DNA of 32,079 nucleotides from an uncultured Lachnospiraceae bacterium (GTDB lineage: Bacteria; Bacillota; Clostridia; Lachnospirales; Lachnospiraceae), in contig CAMVDF010000005.1 in assembly GCA_947166195.1 (NCBI GenBank), forward strand, positions 1-32,079. The letters are read 5' to 3'. The translations under genes and the position numbers were made by a program. Positions 27,012-32,079 of the stretch are shown piece by piece; position 1 is the stretch's first letter; each line of letters begins with the position of its first letter. The notes below the pieces were generated by a model, which worked only from the letters and a program-made list of their open reading frames with translations, did no database searches and was not told the DNA's origin.

Positions 27012-28099
27012 TAAATCCCGGAAGGCTTGACAGGGGATATGAAAAATATGCTCCCGAATATGAAAAAAAGGCTTTGGAAGTACTCCGTTCGGGCTGGTAT
27101 GTGCTGGGACGCGAGGTAGAGGCCTTTGAGCAGGAATTTGCTTCTTTTGTCGGGACAAAGTACTGCGCCGGAGTCGCAAACGGACTTGATGCGCTGTATC
27201 TGGCTTTTCGCGCTTTGGGCATAGGAAAGGGCGATGAGGTCATAGTACAGGCAAATACCTATATAGCAAGCGTGATGGGAATCACAATTAACGGTGCGAC
27301 GCCGGTCTTTGTGGAACCTGATGAGTATTTCGGGATAGATCCGGAAATGACAGAAAAGGCCATTACCGGAAAGACAAAAGCGGTGCTTGCGGTCCACCTG
27401 TACGGGCTCTCCTGTGACATGGAAAAGATCAGCGGTATTTGCAAAAAGCACGGGCTGAAGCTGGTGGAGGATTGTGCACAGTCGCATGGTGCGGCTTTTG
27501 AAGGGAAAATGACAGGATCTTTTTCGGACATAGGCTGTTTTTCCTTTTATCCTTCAAAGAATCTGGGCTGTTTCGGGGACGGCGGTGCCATAGTCACCGA
27601 CAGTGAAGAATATCTGAAAAAGATAAAGATGCTCCGAAACTACGGCAGTGCAAAGAGATATTACAATGATGAGGTCGGAGTAAACTCCAGGCTTGATGAA
27701 CTGCAGGCAGGACTGCTCCGTGTGAAGCTTGCTCATCTTGAGGTGCTGAACAGGGAAAGGGACGAAATAGCCCGTGCCTACCTTGACGGTATGAAAAATC
27801 CCCTCATAACCCTTCCGCGGATCAGGGAAGGATGCAATCACACCTGGCACCAGTTTGTGATCAGGTGCAAAAAAAGAGATGAACTGATGAAGTATCTGAA
27901 GGACAGGGATATAGGTACCATCATCCATTATCCGGTACCGCCCCACCTTCAAAAAGCTTACGGATATCTTGGAAAAAAGAAGGGAGACTTCCCGATAGCC
28001 GAGGAGATGGCAGACGAAGTCCTGTCCCTTCCCGTCTACAACGGCATGACATCAGACGAGATCCGTACGGTAATAAATGCGGTTAACAATTGGCAGTAG
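27008..28099 (+). CDS. DegT/DnrJ/EryC1/StrS aminotransferase (FdtB-like sugar aminotransferase)
   Basis: VANGLDALYLAFRALGIGKGDEVIVQANTYIAS; DCAQSHGA; SFYPSKNLGCFGDGGAIVT. Confidence 0.92.
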   Translation: MINPGRLDRGYEKYAPEYEKKALEVLRSGWYVLGREVEAFEQEFASFVGTKYCAGVANGLDALYLAFRALGIGKGDEVIVQANTYIASVMGITINGATPVFVEPDEYFGIDPEMTEKAITGKTKAVLAVHLYGLSCDMEKISGICKKHGLKLVEDCAQSHGAAFEGKMTGSFSDIGCFSFYPSKNLGCFGDGGAIVTDSEEYLKKIKMLRNYGSAKRYYNDEVGVNSRLDELQAGLLRVKLAHLEVLNRERDEIARAYLDGMKNPLITLPRIREGCNHTWHQFVIRCKKRDELMKYLKDRDIGTIIHYPVPPHLQKAYGYLGKKKGDFPIAEEMADEVLSLPVYNGMTSDEIRTVINAVNNWQ

Positions 28100-28133
28100 A
28101 CCGGAGCATTGAGAACACGGGCAGGAGATAATG

Positions 28134-28544
28134 ATGGGTATAGATGAAAAATACAAGGTTCTTGAATTCAAGGAGTACGGCGACGAGAGAGGCAATCTCG
28201 TGGTGGCCGAAGGAGAAAAGGATATTCCCTTTGAGATCAAAAGGGTTTTCTATATGTACGGGTCAGACCCCGGTATCATCAGGGGAAGGCATGCCAACCG
28301 CCGCAGCAGGTTTGTACTGATAAATGTTGCGGGGACCAGCAAGGTAAGGCTTGATGACGGTTTTACCACAAAGGTGGTGGAGCTTGACAAGCCCAGGATG
28401 GGACTCTACATAGCCCCCATGGTCTGGAAGGATATGTACGATTTTTCCCCGGACTCCGTACTGCTGTGTCTTTCGGATGCCGGGTATGATGACAGTGAAT
28501 ATATCCGTAACTATGATGAATTTACCAAAGAGGTCAGGAAATGA
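28134..28544 (+). CDS. FdtA/QdtA-like sugar 3,4-ketoisomerase (cupin)
   Basis: RGRHANRRSRFVLINVAGTSKVRLDDG; MGLYIAPMVWKDMYDFSPDSVLLCLSDAGYD; adjacent to FdtB-like gene. Confidence 0.85.
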   Translation: MGIDEKYKVLEFKEYGDERGNLVVAEGEKDIPFEIKRVFYMYGSDPGIIRGRHANRRSRFVLINVAGTSKVRLDDGFTTKVVELDKPRMGLYIAPMVWKDMYDFSPDSVLLCLSDAGYDDSEYIRNYDEFTKEVRK

Positions 28545-29497
28545 GCCGTCTTTCAGTGGTTGTTCCGGTGTATTTCAATTCCGATACGCTTCCGGCGCTT
28601 TATGAAGATCTGAAAAAAAAGGTATTCAATGAGATATCCGATCACGAGCTGGTCTTTGTGGATGACGGATCAGGGGATGATTCCTGGGAGATCATGAAAA
28701 AGATCAGAGAGGATGATCCGGACCATATAAAATGCGTGAAGCTTTCAAGAAATTTCGGAGAGCACGCGGCACTTCTTGCGGGACTGTCCGTATGTACGGG
28801 AGACTGCGCAGTGACAAAGCAGGCGGATCTGCAGGAGGATTCGGCGATCATCCCCGAGATGTTTGAAAGCTGGAAAAAGGGAAATGATGTAGTGCTTGCC
28901 GTCAGAAACGGAAGAGAGGATCCGGTACTCAAAAAGGCGGCGGCATCCCTCTACTACAGGATCATAAACAGGTTTGTGGAAAAGAATATGCCGGTTGGCG
29001 GCTGTGACTGCTATCTCATAGACCGCAAGGTGATAGAGGTACTCAAACTTCTGGGAGAAAAGAATTCATCTCTGACACTTCAGGTCCTGTGGTCGGGCTT
29101 TCAGACTGACAGGATATATTTTCACAGGGATGAGAGAAAGGAAGGGGTATCGAGATGGACCTTTTCAAAAAAGGTCAAGCTGGCAATGGACTCGATGATG
29201 AGCTTTTCCTATTTTCCGATACGGTTTATGACGGCTCTGGGATTTATCTTTGCCGCTCTTTCCCTTATCTGGATAATCGAGATCGTCATAGAAAAATTTG
29301 CCATAGGAACCCCCATAGCCGGCTGGGCATCCCTGATGTGCCTGAATCTTTTCACTTCAGGCGCCGTGATGCTGATGGTGGGGGTCATTGGAGAATATGT
29401 GTGGAGGACGCTTGATGCATCGAGAAGCAGGCCTCCCTTCATCATAGACAGGATAGAAGAAAAAAAAGAAGAAAAAGAAAAGGAGAATGATAAATGA
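28541..29497 (+). CDS. Glycosyltransferase family 2 (DPM1-like) with C-terminal TM helices
   Basis: [40 protein letters not shown]; two C-terminal TM segments. Confidence 0.92.
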   Translation: MSRLSVVVPVYFNSDTLPALYEDLKKKVFNEISDHELVFVDDGSGDDSWEIMKKIREDDPDHIKCVKLSRNFGEHAALLAGLSVCTGDCAVTKQADLQEDSAIIPEMFESWKKGNDVVLAVRNGREDPVLKKAAASLYYRIINRFVEKNMPVGGCDCYLIDRKVIEVLKLLGEKNSSLTLQVLWSGFQTDRIYFHRDERKEGVSRWTFSKKVKLAMDSMMSFSYFPIRFMTALGFIFAALSLIWIIEIVIEKFAIGTPIAGWASLMCLNLFTSGAVMLMVGVIGEYVWRTLDASRSRPPFIIDRIEEKKEEKEKENDK

Positions 29498-30570
29498 GAA
29501 ATGTTGCACTGATCACGGGTATCACGGGCCAGGACGGCTCATATCTGGCTGAATTTCTGCTTGACAAGGGCTACGAGGTCCATGGCATCATCAGACGCCA
29601 GTCCAGCATCAATACTGTCAGGATCGATCATCTCTACTACAACAAGGAGATAAAGGACCGTACATTTTTTCTGCATCACGGGGATATGACGGATTCAAGC
29701 AATCTGAACCTTCTCATAGAGCAGATCCAGCCGACGGAGATCTACAATCTGGCGGCCCAGTCACATGTCGGTGTATCCTTTGAAGTTCCGGAATATACTG
29801 CGGAGACCACCGGTATCGGTACCATGAGGATATTGGATGCGATCAAGAAATCCGGAGTGAAGTGCAGATTTTATCAGGCTTCCACCTCAGAACTCTTTGG
29901 AGGTCTTCCCGATACGGCACCCCAGTCGGAAAAGACTCCTTTTTATCCGAAAAGTCCTTACGGAGCAGCAAAGCTTTATTCCTACTGGATCACGGTAAAC
30001 TACAGAGAGGCTTACGGGCTTTATGCCTGCAACGGGATCCTTTTCAATCATGAATCACCCAGGAGAGGAGAAACCTTTGTTACGAGGAAGATAACGAGGG
30101 CCGTGGCCCATATCGCTGCCGGGCAGTATGAAAGCTTCTCGCTTGGAAATCTGAATGCAAAGAGGGACTGGGGATTTTCCGGAGACTATGTCGAAGGTAT
30201 GTGGCTGATGCTGCAGCAGGAAAAACCCGGAGACTATGTGCTTGCAAGCAATGAGACCCATTCGGTCAGGGAATTTGTTGAACTTGCCTTCAAAAACATC
30301 GGTGTTGAGATCAAATGGAGAGGCACAGGAGTCAACGAAAAGGGATATGACGCAAAGACCGGAGTTGTCAGGGTCGAGGTCAATCCCAAGTATTTCAGGC
30401 CCGCAGAGGTGGAGCTTCTTTGGGGAGATCCATCAAAGGCGGAAAAAGAGCTTGGCTGGAAGAGAAAGGTTGATTTCCCCGGACTCGTAAAGATGATGGT
30501 GGAATCTGACATGAAAGAGATCGCAGGGATGACACCTGCCGAGTACATCAAAAACAATAAGGAAAAATAA
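29494..30570 (+). CDS. gmd: GDP-mannose 4,6-dehydratase
   Basis: [54 protein letters not shown]. Confidence 0.97.
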   Translation: MRNVALITGITGQDGSYLAEFLLDKGYEVHGIIRRQSSINTVRIDHLYYNKEIKDRTFFLHHGDMTDSSNLNLLIEQIQPTEIYNLAAQSHVGVSFEVPEYTAETTGIGTMRILDAIKKSGVKCRFYQASTSELFGGLPDTAPQSEKTPFYPKSPYGAAKLYSYWITVNYREAYGLYACNGILFNHESPRRGETFVTRKITRAVAHIAAGQYESFSLGNLNAKRDWGFSGDYVEGMWLMLQQEKPGDYVLASNETHSVREFVELAFKNIGVEIKWRGTGVNEKGYDAKTGVVRVEVNPKYFRPAEVELLWGDPSKAEKELGWKRKVDFPGLVKMMVESDMKEIAGMTPAEYIKNNKEK

Positions 30571-30574
30571 CAGT

Positions 30575-31519
30575 ATGAATACAGATTCAAAGATCTATGT
30601 GGCCGGCCACAGAGGGCTGGTCGGAAGTGCGATAGTCAGGAGCCTTGAAGCAAAAGGCTACAAAAACATCATCGTGAGGACCCATTCGGAACTTGATCTG
30701 ACCGATCAGTCGGCCGTTTTTGATTTCTTTGAAAAAGAGCGCCCCGAATATGTGGTGCTTGCGGCGGCTCATGTGGGAGGGATAAATGCGAACCAGACCT
30801 ATCCCGCAGATTTTATCTATATAAATTCTGCCATCCAGTGCAACGTGATCAAGGCAGCTCATGATAATAAGGTCAAAAAGCTGCTTTTCCTGGGCAGCTC
30901 CTGCATCTATCCGAAGCTTGCTCCCCAGCCGATATCCGAAAGTGATCTTTTGACGGGACCCCTCGAGAGCACCAACGAGGCCTATGCCATAGCAAAGATC
31001 AGCGGACTGATGATGTGCAGATTCTTCAAGAAACAGTACGGGGATGATTTCATCAGCTGCATGCCGACAAATCTTTACGGACCCAATGATAATTTCAATC
31101 TGGAGACAAGCCATGTTCTCCCGGCTCTCATCAGGAAATTCGATGATGCAAAAGAGGCAGGAGCGTCCTTTGTCGAACTCTGGGGCACGGGTTCACCTCT
31201 CCGTGAATTTCTCTATGTTGATGACATGGCAGACGCCTGCGTGTATCTGCTTGAGAATTACAGCGGAGAAGAGCATGTAAATATCGGTACCGGCAAGGAG
31301 ATAACGATAAAGGAACTTGCAGAGATCGTGAAGGAGACCGTGGGATTTGAGGGTGAGATACACTGGAATACGGATATGCCCGACGGAACTCCCAGGAAGC
31401 TCCTCAATGTGGAAAAGCTTCACAACATAGGGTGGAAGGAAAAGGTTTCCCTCCGCGACGGCATCAGGCTTGAATATGAATGGTACAAGGCTCAGGACAG
31501 GGAGTCTCTCAAGATATGA
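30575..31519 (+). CDS. fcl: GDP-L-fucose synthase
   Basis: [45 protein letters not shown]. Confidence 0.97.
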   Translation: MNTDSKIYVAGHRGLVGSAIVRSLEAKGYKNIIVRTHSELDLTDQSAVFDFFEKERPEYVVLAAAHVGGINANQTYPADFIYINSAIQCNVIKAAHDNKVKKLLFLGSSCIYPKLAPQPISESDLLTGPLESTNEAYAIAKISGLMMCRFFKKQYGDDFISCMPTNLYGPNDNFNLETSHVLPALIRKFDDAKEAGASFVELWGTGSPLREFLYVDDMADACVYLLENYSGEEHVNIGTGKEITIKELAEIVKETVGFEGEIHWNTDMPDGTPRKLLNVEKLHNIGWKEKVSLRDGIRLEYEWYKAQDRESLKI

Positions 31520-31983
31520 CATTATTGCTTGCGGGCCTTCTGGTCCTGTATCTTTTTGACAAAAAGGCCGTCAGGATAATCGAGGTATGTCTCCTGCCGG
31601 CATTTGTCATCCTGCCGGCATTTTTCAAACTGAAAACAACGGAGGGGCTGTGTTTTTATGCCGGGCTCATCATCATAGGAGCAGCGCCCCTGATAGAGCT
31701 TGTCTGCAGGAAACTGGAACCGCACTTTTCTTTTGTGAAAAAAACGGCACAGCAGGAGACGGGTGCCGCCGCGGAGGATATTGTGGATAATAAGAAAAAA
31801 TGGATGCTCATAAAAACCGGATTTGCCGCAGCGCTGATCCTTGTGCTGATCCTTTTTGCAGCTGTGCTGACGCTCAATTCAAAGATCAACAGCATGTACC
31901 GGTTTACCACAGAACAGCAAAATACTATCGAAGAGCAGCAGCGTCAGATCGACGCCCTGAAAGAGAAGGTTGAGAAAAAATGA
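31516..31983 (+). CDS. Small membrane protein with C-terminal coiled coil
   Basis: Three hydrophobic segments and tail [24 protein letters not shown] overlap with fcl. Confidence 0.65.
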   Translation: MTLLLAGLLVLYLFDKKAVRIIEVCLLPAFVILPAFFKLKTTEGLCFYAGLIIIGAAPLIELVCRKLEPHFSFVKKTAQQETGAAAEDIVDNKKKWMLIKTGFAAALILVLILFAAVLTLNSKINSMYRFTTEQQNTIEEQQRQIDALKEKVEKK

Positions 31984-32079
31984 TCCGTGCGGGAATCGCA
32001 GTATTTTTCATGTTCTTTAATATCATACTGTACTTCCTTTTCGGATCGATCCCGTACACTCTTGGAAAAAAGGGATCTT
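31980..32079 (+). CDS. Truncated (window end) membrane protein
   Basis: ATGA overlap at 31980; reads [33 protein letters not shown]... Confidence 0.6.
   Translation, partial: MIRAGIAVFFMFFNIILYFLFGSIPYTLGKKGS

Noticed and set aside
1-32079. CRISPR arrays, tRNA or rRNA genes
   Set aside because: No regularly spaced direct repeats of CRISPR size and no recognisable tRNA/rRNA sequences found by eye.

Overview
This 32 kb window looks like a chromosomal segment from a Lachnospiraceae-like Firmicute; that placement is inferred from gene content and protein style, not a database search. Housekeeping genes: CdaR/YbbR, HPr, LeuA, FprA-type flavoprotein, endonuclease III, a class I rRNA methyltransferase, a dnaD-dnaC(dnaI)-prs operon on the minus strand, MurC, and a deoxysugar/glycan operon (rmlD, fdtB-like, fdtA-like, GT2, gmd, fcl, two small membrane proteins). 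Accessory content: a ~2160 aa secreted repeat protein behind a long, highly foldable 5' leader; an array of PD-(D/E)XK (Rpn/PDDEXK_2-type) transposase-like units; a secreted Big2-type protein with an EP-rich minisatellite; and an 848 aa membrane-anchored protein ending in what may be a degenerate C39-like peptidase domain. The most interesting signal is at 11.67-13.88 kb. A ~187 bp promoter-plus-leader module occurs twice at full length and once truncated. Each full copy has four segments (A, B, C, D) that can pair A:B, B:C or C:D, and D contains the Shine-Dalgarno sequence of the downstream transposase-like ORF. This resembles a translational attenuator or riboswitch-like switch carried by a mobile unit. 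The two units share leader and C-terminal tail but have unrelated cores, and the second is internally deleted. Everything was read by eye. No folding, HMM or database searches were run.
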